Shown: in pieces, positions 43,817 to 54,199 of the stretch | Layout of the letters: each line of letters begins with the position of its first letter | How positions within the stretch are numbered: position 1 is the stretch's first letter | Assembly: GCF_027409185.1 (NCBI RefSeq) | Contig: NC_084463.1 | Span: 160,247,869 to 160,311,868, forward strand | Length of the DNA: 64,000 nt | From: Cynocephalus volans | Taxonomy: Eukaryota; Chordata; Mammalia; Dermoptera; Cynocephalidae | Reading direction: 5' to 3' | Notes under the pieces: generated by a model | Told to the model about the DNA's origin: nothing | The model's database searches: none | The model's input: only the letters and a program-made list of their open reading frames with translations | Position numbers and translations under genes: made by a program

Positions 43817-43995
43817 GAGGGCCAGCCCGTGGCTCACTTGGGAGAGTGTGGTGCTGATAACACCAAGGCCACGGGTTCAGATCCCTATATAGGGATGGCA
43901 AGTTCGCTCACTGGCTGAGCGTGGTGCTGACAACAAGTCAAGGGTTAAGATCCCCTTACCGGTCATCTTTAAAAAATAAAATAATAAATAAATAA
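43817..43995 (+). mobile_element. CYN SINE, dimer
   Basis: Two-unit element; (AAAT)n tail; AAATAAATATTTAGAT repeated on both sides. Confidence 0.95.
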
Positions 43996-44071
43996 ATAAA
44001 TATTTAGATATACTAATAAATAGAATACTTAGGTATACTTACTAATGTTTAATGATCAGCAGTTATAATTT

Positions 44072-44147
44072 TTTTTTGTGTGTGTGGCTGGTCCAACAGG
44101 GATCAGAACACATGACCTTGGGGTCATAAGGCTGTGTTCTCATCAAC
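44072..44147 (-). mobile_element. CYN SINE, diverged monomer
   Basis: T/GT-rich tail, GGCTGGTCCAACAGGGATCAGAACACATGACCTTGG. Confidence 0.82.
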
Positions 44148-44239
44148 GGCAATTACAATTTAAGCAGAGTCTTCTCCCCTGGCTTTTTTTTTTTTTCCTT
44201 TTGTTTCCAGAATAAAGAGTTCTGTTATTTTCTTTCTTT

Positions 44240-44339
44240 CTTTTTTTTTTTGGTTGGCAGTGGGCCAGTATAAGGGTCAAACCCTGGACCTTGATGTTAT
44301 CAGTACCATGCTCTAACCGACTGAGCTAACCATGCAGCC
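44240..44339 (-). mobile_element. CYN SINE, monomer
   Basis: GGTTGGCAGTGGGCCAGTATAAGGGTCAAACC...CTGAGCTAACCATGCAGCC. Confidence 0.88.
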
Positions 44340-44466
44340 ATATTTTTCCTTATGATTACATGAAGTAGAGCAGCTAATTAAAAGGTTATAACTTTCAAAC
44401 TTAAAAATATAATGTCAAATTTCCTCCCCAGACATTGGGTAAACAAACACATGTCTTTAAAAGGCA

Positions 44467-46303
44467 TCTAGGGAATGCGGGGGCCCATGTAAGCACAGTA
44501 GAGTCTGGAGTCCTGGGCTGAAGCCATCTCCAAGTGCTTCCCCTGGAAGAGCCGCATCATCTGAAGACACGATGGCAGAGCGAAGTGTGGCGACTCTGAA
44601 GCCTGCTGAGATATGCAGTGGTGTTCTAATGCGCTCTTACAGCAACAGGACACCTCCTGCTGCCCTGAGCATGGTGAATAAAATTGGCCCTGCTATTCCA
44701 AAGAAATCATTCACTTCCGGTCAAGATGGCAGAACAGATGGTCCCCAGTGTCACTCTCTCCCACAAATCAACCAATTTACAACTATAAAAAAGCAACAAC
44801 AGCCAAGCTGGGGCTGCTGGAGCTCAGGGGAAGGGGAAGAAAGACCTGTGGAGCCCATGAAGATGGGAGAAGCCACGATGAGAGAAAAAAAAAATCACTC
44901 TATTTTGAATCTTGGCTGCTTCCAGGCTGGAGCTGCTGAGTATACAGAGCTGGAGCCGGCAAAAGCTGCAGCTGTGCCCTTTGGATGAAGTTACTTGGAG
45001 GCGGCAGGTGGGAAAAGGGTCTTGGTGGCCTCCAGGCCAGCAAGACCACTAATAGGGTTCCTGTGGGCCCACATCAGAGTTAGGAGCCACAACAACTGTA
45101 AAAAAGGAGCCATTCAGAGGCCTGTAAGTCATTGCAAGGGACTGGAGCCCAGCTTGTCCCATGGGAAGTGTTTGGAAGACAGGTGGTGGGGGAGACAGGC
45201 CCACTGGGGAGACACTGGGGCACAGCAAGGACAGCTGATCTGCCCCCAATCAGCATAGGACCACTCAGAGGAGACTGGTCAGGAATATAGAATTGCATGG
45301 GGTGCAATTTGATGTAAAGACTCAGGCCCAAACCATAGTTTTTACTCAACCCAGGTGCACCAGATTTCACTGGACCCAAAGTATGTACAAAGTCAACCAT
45401 TAAAACCTGAGCTGCACAAAAAGCCTTCCCCAGGATATCAGCAGCAAAGCAGCAATTTAGCTCAACCACAGAGCTCAAGTGCTGGTCCCCACAGGAAGTT
45501 CTCCCATTTTAGAAGTAAGCAAAGGACAACAAACTAGATCCAGCGCAGAGTTTAAGAGGTGGGAACAGCAAATAATCCAACACAGAATTGAAAGAAAAAC
45601 AAAATATCCACAACCAGACACAAAGTTTGATAATAACTAGTAAAGGTCTTATGTCACCAAAGAACACCTATAACACCTAGAAGGACTGGAAGTCCCCTGG
45701 GCTACCAAGTCAGAAAATGGGGAGGGCTGGGGGCCTCAGCCATGCCCCATGACACCTGCAACCAGTCCCAAGGGTGGAGGCCGAGGGCCTCAGCCACACA
45801 CCCCCAACACAGGTAACCACCCCAGTGATGCCCAACTGAGCTGCCGCAGAAAGTGCTCCCCTGAGCCAGGGCGGTGGGGGAGCCTGAGGGCCTCAGCCAC
45901 ACCCCCGACACCCACAGCGAGCCCAGTGACAACCACTGAGCCACCACAGGAAGTGCCCTGGGCTTTCCAGAGCCGGGGCGGTGGGGGGCCTCAGGCCTTG
46001 GCCACACACCCCCAACACATGCAACCAGCCCAGCAACAACCACCAAGCCACAGCAAGAAGGGGCCTGGGTTCCTGAGCTGGGGTGGTGGGGGACGAGGGC
46101 TTTTGCCACACCGCTCCGACATCTGCATCCGGCCCGGCAATGACCAAGCCACCACTGGAAGCCCCCTGGTCTCAATCCTGCCCTTCCTCCTTCTTCCTTC
46201 ACATTTCCTCCCACTTTCTCCTCTCCTTCTCCTTCCCAACTGCTCTATAGCAACATCATAGAATGTAAAAAAATATTAATAATAAAAAAAGTAAAAAAAT
46301 AAA
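44467..46303 (+). mobile_element. Candidate composite non-autonomous retroposon (SVA/LAVA-like architecture)
   Basis: Parts in order: an unidentified 240-bp segment (44467-44706); an L1-5'UTR-like segment from TCAAGATGGCAGAACAGATG to about 45687; a GC-rich tandem array (45688-46187); a C/T-rich stretch; and an A-rich tail at 46265-46303. TAAAAGGCAT occurs at 44457-44466 and 46427-46436, just outside the element plus a CYN that appears to have landed at its 3' junction. There is no ORF1 or ORF2. The L1-5'UTR call rests on the AAGATGGC start and the downstream 'ccacaaccagacacaaag' and 'cataacacctagaa'-like strings; it is my reading, not a search result. Confidence 0.55.
45688..46187. repeat. 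GC-rich tandem repeat, about 100-bp unit, about 5 copies
   Basis: Two shortened units (45688-45770, 45771-45849), three full units (45850-45949, 45950-46056, 46057-46156; 100, 107 and 100 bp) and a partial one to 46187. Each follows GAAG-GCCC-TGGG...GGGGCGGTGGGGG...CTCAGCCACAC CCCC-ACA...AGCCCAG-GAC AACCA...GCCACCACAG. Units are clearly diverged from each other. Confidence 0.9.
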
Positions 46304-46311
46304 CGGCACCT

Positions 46312-46410
46312 AGGCCTGACTGGTTAGCTCAGTTGGTGAGAACGTGCTGCTATAAGACCAAGGTCAGTGGTTCGGATCCCCATACCAGCCAGCCACCAAA
46401 AAAAGTTTAA
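46312..46410 (+). mobile_element. CYN SINE, monomer, at the 3' junction of the composite element
   Basis: GCCTGACTGGTTAGCTCAGTTGGTGAGAACG...CAGCCAGCCACC-A tail; AAACGGCACCTAGG / AAAAGAAACCTAAAAGG may be a degraded target duplication. Confidence 0.88.
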
Positions 46411-47039
46411 AAATTTAAAAGAAACCTAAAAGGCATTTAAAATTCTATCCTCAAGTTAAAATCCACTTAGCCCTAAGAAGTTCTCCTGTGAAAAGCAGGT
46501 TTCACAGCTGTCAGGATTTGGGTATTTTAATTTCATGATTCTGTCTTGTGAAAAAGAAAAAAAGCATATATATATATATATATATTTTTTTTTTTTACGG
46601 TTATATATAACTACAGCTCTATATATCTTTCCCAGTTTCCTTCCAAAGGTATTTCCCAAGGATTTTATTTAAGACCTCTTTCTCCTTTCTATGAGGCAAA
46701 TGGAAACACAGCCTGTGACTTGGCCCCTACCCTTTTTTGGGGGGGGGCTACCCTTGTCTTTAAAAGCCCCTCCACCCCCCGATTTCTAGACACAGGCAAT
46801 TGTTCAAAACAAACACAGTTACTTCCTGGACTCCCCCTTTTCACAGAACTTGGAGGCTTTTTTAATTGGTATTTATTGAAATCTTATTATGTGGCCCCTG
46901 GGAAGCTACCACAACAGCTTGGACAGACAGGACTTTAAACCTGACATTTAAACAAGTATTTAAATGTTCCTGGTAGGTAGTGAAGTAAAACAATCCAGAC
47001 GTGCTTATTTTTTTTTAATTAATTAAGTTCTTCCCAAAC

Positions 47040-47365
47040 TTACTCCCCAGAGTTAATAGTTGAATTGCGGTGATTTTCAAACTTTTGTGACTGTGAGTAC
47101 ACACATCCATGTAAATATCTGAAATAAATGTTTCAGCAAACACTACTTACCTTTACTATGTGGGTAAAGCTAGTAATGTTTTCTGTTCTGTTCATTCTAT
47201 TTAATTTTTGTGAATGCTACTAGGTTGAAGCATAGGAAACTGATATCTCTATAGTCAAAATGGTCAAATACGGGCAACTTCATATAGTCCAACCTATTTG
47301 TGACACTAATTTCACAATCCACTTAATGGTCTGCGTCCCATAGTTTGAAAAACATTGTTTAGTGG
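47040..47365. mobile_element. Possible ancient MER-type DNA transposon
   Basis: 'gattttcaaacttttgtgactg...cccatagtttgaaaaacattg' are near-palindromic ends of the type seen in old hAT MITEs; low certainty. Confidence 0.35.
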
Positions 47366-47479
47366 GTATAATTCCAGTCATCATTATTTTTTACATTAAA
47401 ATGGGATTGAGATTTGCTTTTATCACTTACTATGACACGGACATCTTTCCATGCCAGTAAATTATAGCTCTACCTCACC

Positions 47480-47563
47480 TTTTTTTTGGCAGCTGGCTGG
47501 TACAGGGTTCAAACCCCAGACCTGGGTGTTATTAGCACCACACTCCAACCGGACAGCCCCCCA
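47480..47563 (-). mobile_element. CYN SINE, diverged monomer
   Basis: TTTTTTTTGGCAGCTGGCTGGTACAGGGTTCAAACCCC...CGGACAGCCCC. Confidence 0.9.
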
Positions 47564-47569
47564 ACTCCT

Positions 47570-48560
47570 TTCTTTTATACTTTTTTCATTAGTTTTTCTT
47601 TTTGTTTTCTGTCTTATTTTGTCCACCTCATCTTTCTTAAGGGCTTCATGGAATACACCACAAGCACGTATCCTGGCTTAGGTAACCCGCTCTCACTTGA
47701 AAGCACTTAGGTTTTTTTCCAATTTCTGGCTGTTCCAAACCATGCCACAGTGAACTTCATCGTCATAAATGTTCACATGCAGTCCCAGAACTTGTGTAGC
47801 GTAGACTTCTGGAGGCAGGACGGCAGGCTCCTACGGTCTGGCAATTTCACATTTTGATCTTAGTCAAGTCTCAAAGCCTTTGAGTAGGAATTATGCTTTT
47901 TTCCTGGGTGTAGGGAAAATATAGGGAAATGGTCAGGGCCCCTCAAGTGTTCAGAATCTTGCCAAGCTTTTGATGTAAATAAGCATGTGCACCCAGGTGT
48001 TCCTTGGTTATGGACTTAAGTATAAAGGACGAGTGGCTCTGACCTATGGTGACCCCTGTTCCCAGGATCCCCCGAAGGGTCACCACCGCTGCTGCTTCTG
48101 CTGTTGCAAGCTGTTACTGCTGAGGAATGAGCTCGTGTCGTCAGCGAATGGCTCCTGGATCTTTCCCAATTACCTAGCGTGGACCTGTATGTGAGGGGTC
48201 TGGTGACCCAGTCTGTATGATGGGTTTGAAAGGTCTGAGCCCTAGCCCTGACAATACAAATGGAACTAAAATAATGAAATGTTTTGGGTTTAGTTATGAA
48301 TTGCTTTAAAAATACAATTGGCCACGATGGCAGGAGTCCGACAATAGCCCCAGCCAGACAGAGTAACTATTGCTGTAACCTTACACTGGGTGTGTGCCTG
48401 ATGGAAGGTAAATGGTGCCGACCTGAAGGGGCGCACTCAGGCACCCTGTCTGTTCAGCCCTCACCTCCCCACAACCTCCTCCTGCAGGATGGGAAGCTCA
48501 AGCTCCTTCCAGACCTCTCTCTCCAGGCAAAATCCACAGAGGCACCCAGAAAGACAGTGA
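47570..48560. other. BATF2-ARL2 intergenic, old L1-like traces only
   Basis: Faint antisense L1 strings near 47700-47780 ('tttccaatttctggctgttccaaaccatg'); otherwise unassigned. Confidence 0.4.
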
Positions 48561-48730
48561 GCTTTACTGTCAACCAGACCTGAGTTTGAATCTTGCCCAA
48601 GCTCATTAAACTCTCTGGACTCCATTATCACATCTACAAAAGGAACATAAGCCTGTCAGGGTTTTAGGGAGAATGAAGTAGAACACGTGTTGTCAACAGT
48701 TACCCAGGAGTTAGCCATTATCTTCAGCAG
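48560..48730 (+). mobile_element. MIR SINE
   Basis: 'agacctgagtttgaatcttgcccaagctcattaaactctctggactcc' and the following A-rich core. Confidence 0.65.
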
Positions 48731-48999
48731 GTGCTGACAGTTTTTTCCCAAGCATTAGATGGAATCTATGCCTCTTCTTCACATTCATCCTATAGCAGGC
48801 TGGGGGAAAGGCTGAAAGTAAGATAATAAGGCTCTCACTCTTCTGAGTTTACAGTCAGCTTGGTCCCTGGCCTCAGTTTCCTCTTTTTCTGGACTTCTTG
48901 AGCGCTAGGTTAAAGAAGGAAACTGCTGGACAACAAATATTTAACTGACCACTTACTACATGCCAGCTACTGTGGGAGGCACCATCTGGGTAGGAACTG

Positions 49000-49225
49000 T
49001 GCTTCTCAAGAGTGGAAACCATGGGCATCTTGGGTGGGACAATTCTTTGAGCAGGATTGTTCTCTGCATTTCAGGGCGCTTAGTATCCCTGTTCTCCACC
49101 CCCCCCCCAACTAAAAGACAGGGACTCTATTCTGTCATTGGCACAACCCAAACGCGCCCCCGCACATTTCCAAACGGCCCTGGGGGGCATTATCGCCCTT
49201 GACTGAGAACCACCGGCCCACTTCT
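49000..49225 (+). mobile_element. Ancient DNA transposon fossil
   Basis: 'ggttgttctctgcatttcagggcgcttagtatccctg...cccccccaactaaaagacaggg...ccctggggggcattatcgcccttgactgagaaccac' is a well-known old MER-type MITE pattern; exact family not assigned. Confidence 0.55.
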
Positions 49226-49454
49226 TGCAGGGGCGCGGGAGTGGGAAGACCCGATTCTCTGCCACTGGTAGGTTTAGGATGATGCTGAGGGCCAAGATGA
49301 GCAGGATGTGGACCATGTTTCTGGGGGGGCAGCACCTTACAGTGGCCCCAGGATGAGCTCGTCAACACCCATGGGGCAATTGGTTCCGACTGCTGGCGCA
49401 GACCTCCTTAGCAGTACAGCCTACCAAGCCAAGAGACAACTTAGGAACTTCAGG

Positions 49455-49547
49455 ACGGGCCGGTTAGCCGACTTGGTTAGAGCACGAACTCAAAGGTCAA
49501 GGTGTACCGGCTAGCCGCCAAAAAAAAAACCCCAAAACAAAAAAACC
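49455..49547 (+). mobile_element. CYN SINE, shortened monomer, near the ARL2 promoter
   Basis: GACGGGCCGGTTAGCCGACTTGGTTAGAGC...CCGGCTAGCCGCC-A tail. Perfect 14-bp duplication TTAGGAACTTCAGG at 49441-49454 and 49548-49561. Sits at the edge of the ARL2 CpG island, about 320 bp upstream of the ATG. Confidence 0.95.
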
Positions 49548-49559
49548 TTAGGAACTTCA

Positions 49560-50620
49560 GGTTTCTGTTTCCGGCCGACTCCTCCAGTCCTCGGGTCCTG
49601 GGGAGGAAGGAATGGGGTTTTGCCCTCGTCCCCCGACTCTCGAGAGGCGAAGGGTTAACGCGGGCAGCCGCGTAGAGCCCCAGCGCCGCTAGAGGGACCA
49701 TTGTTGCGCTCGCCGGGGCGACCTCAGTCACGTGGGGAAGAGGGCGGGCCCAAACGAGAGGCCGGCCAATAAACCGCACTGTCGGTGGGCGTGATGGCCA
49801 ATAGGAGCAAGGACCGGGGTCCCGGGACTAGAAAGAAACGGTGGCCGAGTGGGGGTTACGGGGATCATGGGGCTTTTGACCATTCTGAAGAAGATGAAGC
49901 AGAAAGAGCGGGAGCTGCGACTGCTCATGCTGTATCCTCCCGGACGCCGAAGCAGCGAGGGTAGTCGGGGGCCCCGCCGGGCGGGCAGTGCTAGGCGCCC
50001 CCTACCGGGCGCGGGGGCGCGACCGGTCCGTACCAACTGCCCATTGTGCGTCACGCACGTGGGCCCTACCAACAGCTCCTGGCGGGGGGCAGCGAGGAGG
50101 CCGTACCACCGGCCTGGAGCGGGGGGGTCCTTTCCAAAGGCCAAAGGAATGGGCCTAAAAGCGCAGCGGCGGGACCAGATGTACCAAGTGTAAGGGGGTG
50201 GCGGGGCCCGCAGGTAACTCGGACGGCACCGCCCGTCTGCCTGGCCCGAGCTCGGGGCTACTGTCCTCTCCGCCTCTGACCTCCTCCCCGCTGTCCGAGG
50301 GTGCCAGGCCCCGGCCCCGCCCTCAGGTTCGGAATCCCCGGAGCGTGCGGGCCCCGCCCTCGGCGCCGGGTGTGGACTGCGCGGGTAGCTTGGTCTGTGG
50401 GTTCAGCTGTCCGTGATTTTGCTACTCCGTGACCCTGCCCGTCGGTGTCCCCGCGGCTGCGGGCTGTAGTCCCGAGGCCCCGACCGCCTTATGAGTCCCC
50501 TCAGCAGACGCCTGCACTCGTTCGCTCCACGCTGTGCCAGGCCCCGTGGGAATCTGCCATCCAAGAGCTGGATAGGCCTCACCTCCCGGCAGGGGAGAGA
50601 AGACATTTATGTGCGCATCT
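49560..50620 (+). promoter_or_regulatory. ARL2: CpG island, ARL2 promoter and exon 1
   Basis: CpG-dense block with no TATA box near the start. It holds an E-box/USF-type TCACGTG at 49728-49734, an Sp1-type GGGCGG at 49742-49747, and CCAAT boxes at 49766-49770 and 49798-49802. These cluster 65-140 bp 5' of the ATG, as in TATA-less housekeeping promoters. Confidence 0.88.
49867..49931 (+). CDS. ARL2: ARL2 coding exon 1
   Basis: ATG at 49867 in a GGGATCATGG context, 21 codons plus two bases (MGLLTILKKMKQKERELRLLM), ending ATGCT before GTATCC. The donor is weak at +5, but this join is required to make L22-G23 with exon 2. A longer frame through exon 1 into the intron (to 50193) is not the product. 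Confidence 0.95.
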
Positions 50621-50689
50621 AACCTAAAAATAATATTCATATCATGTGTGTTTTAATGAGCACTGAGAAAGCACAGTGAATTCCCTCAT

Positions 50690-52065
50690 TCAATAAATAT
50701 TTATTGAGCGCCTCCTAGATGCTAGGCACTGACTTAGGGGTTGGGGTGAAACAGCAAAACTAAAAAACCTGCCTTCATGGAAATTCTGTAATGCAGGGGA
50801 GAGAAAGATGATAATGAAGCCAATATGTGAAGTACGTATTGTGTATGGAGGAGAATGCAGAGTAAGTAGGGCTGTCAGAAAAGTCCATGCCAAGAAAGTG
50901 ACAACTGAGAAAAGAGGGAGGTGAGGGATGAACCATGTAGATATCTGGGGAAAAAATATTTACGGCAAAGGAAACAAGTACAAAGTTCCTGAGGAAGGAA
51001 TGCAACTGTGTGTTCAAAGGAATGTCAAGGATGGGCCGAGCCTGTGGCGCACTTGGTAGAGTGCGGTGCTGGGAGCGCTGCAACGCTCCCGCCGTGGGTT
51101 CGGATCCTATATAGGAATGGCCGGTGCACTCACTGGCTGAGTGCCGGTCACAAAAAGGACAAAAAAAAAAAAAGGAATGTCAAGGAGCGGGCAGTGTGGC
51201 TGGAGAGAGGAGGAGAGGAATGCCACACGCATAGGGCCTTTTGGTTGTTGGCTTTCCTTTTTAAGTGAGAAGCACAGAGGAAAGGTCAGGCAATTGCAGG
51301 AATGCAAGCGAGATAGGATGGTGGCTTGCACCAGGATGGAAGTAGTGTGGTCACGGACCTAGGGGGACATTTTGACAGTAGGGCCAGTAGAAAGTGCTGC
51401 TAGATGGGACATGAGTGTGAGAGAGCGAGTGAAGACAAGCCTGACTCCAGTGAGGACAAGCGTGACTCCTCAGTTTCTGGCCTGATCAATTAGAAGGACG
51501 AGGAGCCACCAGCCTGGATGGATAGGACCGAGGAGCAGCAGATTCAGGGAGAAGATGAGAGGTCTGTTTTGGCCATGTGAGATGCCTCTGAGACATCCTA
51601 GAAATGTCAGGTGGGCAGCTGGATCTATGTCCAGGGGAGCAATTGGATGGGAGATATAAATTTGAGAGTCATCGGCATAAAGATGGTATTTGAAGCCATG
51701 ATCCAGGATGAAATCACCTAGGGAGTGAGTGTGGGCAGAGAAGAGAGCCAAGGTGTGCTAGGATGAAGTCAGAGAGATGAGGAAGAGCGGCCATGGAGAT
51801 AGGAGGAGAATCATGTGTGGGTGTGTCCCAGAGCCCAGGGCAGGATGTGTGTTGGGGAGGAGGGTGGCAGCCATCAGGCAGGACTGAGGGCTGCCGGGCC
51901 ATCAGAGAGCAGCAGGGAGGTCTTTGGGGACCAACCTTGGCAAGGGCAGTTTGGGGAAGCAGCAGAAGCAAGAGACTGAGGAAGCAGGTTCGAGGAAGAG
52001 CAGGAGAAAGAAATCGGGGAGGGCATGTATGAACAACTGCTTTGAGGAGATTTGTTGTGAAAAAT
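50690..52065 (-). mobile_element. L2 LINE, antisense, with reverse-transcriptase YADD box
   Basis: The antisense L2 3' end starts at 50690 (AATAAATATTTATTGAGCGCC) and runs about 1.2 kb after removing a CYN insertion. At 51751-51470 the minus strand still reads YHLYADDSQIYIS, the catalytic YADD box of L2/CR1-clade reverse transcriptase. The YADD codons lie at about 51679-51668. Confidence 0.93.
51032..51170 (+). mobile_element. CYN SINE, hairpin subfamily, short right unit
   Basis: Left unit with GGGAGCGCTGCAACGCTCCC in place of the anticodon region; right unit cut to CACTCACTGGCTGAGTGCCGG-TCAC; tail AAAAAGGAC-A13. Duplication AAAGGAATGTCAAGGA at 51016-51031 and 51171-51186. Confidence 0.95.
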
Positions 52066-52596
52066 ATAAATGAATAGGGAGATGGGGGAGAGGGATCAAG
52101 AGGGGGCTTTGTTTGCTGCTGCTTATTGTTATTATTTTTTTAATGCTTGCTAATCAGCTGATTTGGTTGCTACTTCTCATGTGGGAGAAACAAGCAAGTT
52201 TGTCAGCTGGTGGGGATGACCTAGGGGAGGAGGAAACATGGGTGATGGCATGGGGCGGCCAATCCAATTTTCAGGGCCTTATGCTGCATCTCAGGAGGGG
52301 TACTTCTCACCCCCGTTTCTTGGATTTGAGTCACTTGCCCCAGGTCTGGCGAGCAGCAGGAGGAGGCTGAGTCCAGGACCTGCCCTCCCCTCCACCCTTG
52401 CCCCCCAGCACCCCATCAAGCTGCAAGTGCCCTAAGTGTTGGGAAGAAAGAGGAGGGTGGTTCTCTCACACTGGTGGGCTCACCCATTCATTTGCACTCT
52501 GCAGCAGAGGGTTTGGAATATTCCAGAAACAGGGGTGAGGGTGGCTGCCTCCAGATATTTGCTCTTTCCTCAGGCCTTCAAAAAGCTGGCTCCTTT

Positions 52597-52660
52597 TCAG
52601 ATCCCCTTACCTGCTAGCCACAAAAAAAAAAAACAAACAAACCAACAAACAAAAAAACTG
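52597..52660 (+). mobile_element. CYN SINE, 3' fragment
   Basis: AGATCCCCTTACCTGCTAGCCAC with an A/CAAA tail; CTGGCTCC on both sides. Confidence 0.82.
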
Positions 52661-52782
52661 GCTCCTCGTATTTGGGGCCTTAGCTCAAGACACCTCAGAG
52701 AGTCCTTCCTGGGCACCTCAGCTAAAAGAACCTCCTCCAAGGACCTCCTCTGAAAGCCTCTCCACTGTACGAGTATTTCTTT

Positions 52783-52876
52783 CTTTCTTTTTGGTGGCTG
52801 GTAGCTATGGGGATCCAAACCCTTGACCTTAGTCTTATAACACTACAATCTAACCAACTGAGCTAGCCAGCCAGGC
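52783..52876 (-). mobile_element. CYN SINE, monomer
   Basis: GGTGGCTGGTAGCTATGGGGATCCAAACCC...CTGAGCTAGCCAGCCAGG. Confidence 0.92.
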
Positions 52877-52904
52877 TGTCAGTCTTAGATCCCTCTTTAT
52901 GTTT

Positions 52905-53007
52905 TATTTTTGGCATCTGGCCAGTGCGGGGATCGAACCCTGGACTTTGTTGTTATCAGTAACACTCTCTAACCAACTGTGCTTAGCTGTGCTAACCAGC
53001 CAGCCCC
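52905..53007 (-). mobile_element. CYN SINE, monomer
   Basis: TTTTTGGCATCTGGCCAGTGCGGGGATCGAACCC...GCTAACCAGCCAGCCCC, with a short internal duplication near the head. Confidence 0.9.
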
Positions 53008-53351
53008 CCTTATTTTCTTATTTGCTTGCACTTTATCAGCCATCTCCCCACTAGAGTGTAAGCTTCATAAGGGCAGGGACTTCATCCTCCAGCATCCAGA
53101 AGAGGGCCTGGCATGTAGTAGGTATTCACCAAATATTTGTTACGTGAATTAAGGAGTTTGGGGCAGCAGAGATGATAAATTATTATATCCTGATAATTTC
53201 ATATTTATCATGGGTCAATTGTGGGTCAGGCACGTGCTCCACTCACTTTCATAGGTGGTGGGAAATGATTAGTCCTCTGAGATAGGGGCACTGTGATGAT
53301 ATCATCACTGGGCAGAACTCAGGGACTTCTTCTTAACTGGGCACACCCCAG

Positions 53352-53462
53352 CGGCCTGGACAATGCTGGCAAAACGACCATCCTCAAGAAGTTCAATGGG
53401 GAAGACATCGACACCATCTCCCCAACGCTGGGCTTCAACATCAAGACCCTGGAGCACCGAGG
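53352..53462 (+). CDS. ARL2: ARL2 coding exon 2 (P-loop)
   Basis: Acceptor CACACCCCAG, 111 bases, donor GG|GTGAGT. Encodes [20 protein letters not shown] then [17 protein letters not shown]: the GTP-binding P-loop with Lys29/Thr30 and the switch-I threonine. Confidence 0.97.
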
Positions 53463-53557
53463 GTGAGTGGGGTCCTAGTGGGTGGGCCAGCCCAGAGCAG
53501 GGTAGGGAGGGCTAAGAGGGGCCAAGCTGACCTTCCAGCCATCCCCTCCCTGCACAG

Positions 53558-53720
53558 ATTCAAGCTGAACATCTGGGATGTGGGCGGCCAGAAGTCCCTT
53601 CGGTCCTACTGGCGGAACTACTTTGAGAGCACGGATGGCCTCATCTGGGTGGTGGACAGCGCTGACCGCCAGCGGATGCAGGACTGCCAGCGGGAGCTCC
53701 AGAACCTGCTGGTGGAAGAG
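53558..53720 (+). CDS. ARL2: ARL2 coding exon 3 (switch II)
   Basis: Acceptor CCTGCACAG, 163 bases, donor GAAGAG|GTGGGT. Encodes [20 protein letters not shown], the switch-II DxxGQ motif with the catalytic Gln70, and [11 protein letters not shown]; ends LLVEE. Confidence 0.97.
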
Positions 53721-54089
53721 GTGGGTAGGGTGCCCAGCCAGGCGGGGGAGCCAGGCTTCCATCAGCATCCAGGCCCCAAAACTTTGTGCACATACATGGA
53801 TGTGTGGACACCTTTCTCAGCAGATTCACAGAGAGGTCCATGACCACAGAAGGACAGCTAGAGGCAGGATCCATTCCTTCACTAGGCCCCCACTATGGGA
53901 GCCCACAGTGCTCCCATAGGCAGGACTCACGCTGTGGACAGAGACTTGGGTTCATATCCCTTAGGTGTCACTGCTTCACAATCCTGAGCTTCAGTTTCTG
54001 CACCTTGAAATGGGATGACAACATCGTTGAGCTTTAGGGCAGATGACTCAAGGCCAATGTGTAAAGCTTTAGGAGGCGATGGAGCCTGG

Positions 54090-54190
54090 CTCAGGAGTCT
54101 GACTCTTTGCTGTGTGACATCAGGCAAAGAACTTAACCCCTCTGAGCCTCCACTTCCTCATCCCTAAAATCAGGATTATAATTAGAGTGA
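54090..54190 (+). mobile_element. MIR SINE in ARL2 intron 3
   Basis: 'tgtgtgacatcaggcaaagaacttaacccctctgagcctccacttcctcatccctaaaatcagg'. Confidence 0.85.
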
Positions 54191-54199
54191 TCTTATGCT

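Larger units (their letters stand above)
52560..53155 (+). mobile_element. L2 LINE 3' end, sense, with three CYN insertions
   Basis: 'atatttgctctttcctcaggcc' at the 5' side; 'ctagagtgtaagcttcataagggcagggacttc...cctggcatgtagtaggtattcaccaaatatttg' at the 3' terminus. Confidence 0.85.

Noticed and set aside
45749-46261. 170-codon frames on both strands across the tandem array
   Set aside because: They follow from a repeat unit of about 100 bp with few stops. Both strands are equally open and there is no splice or start context.
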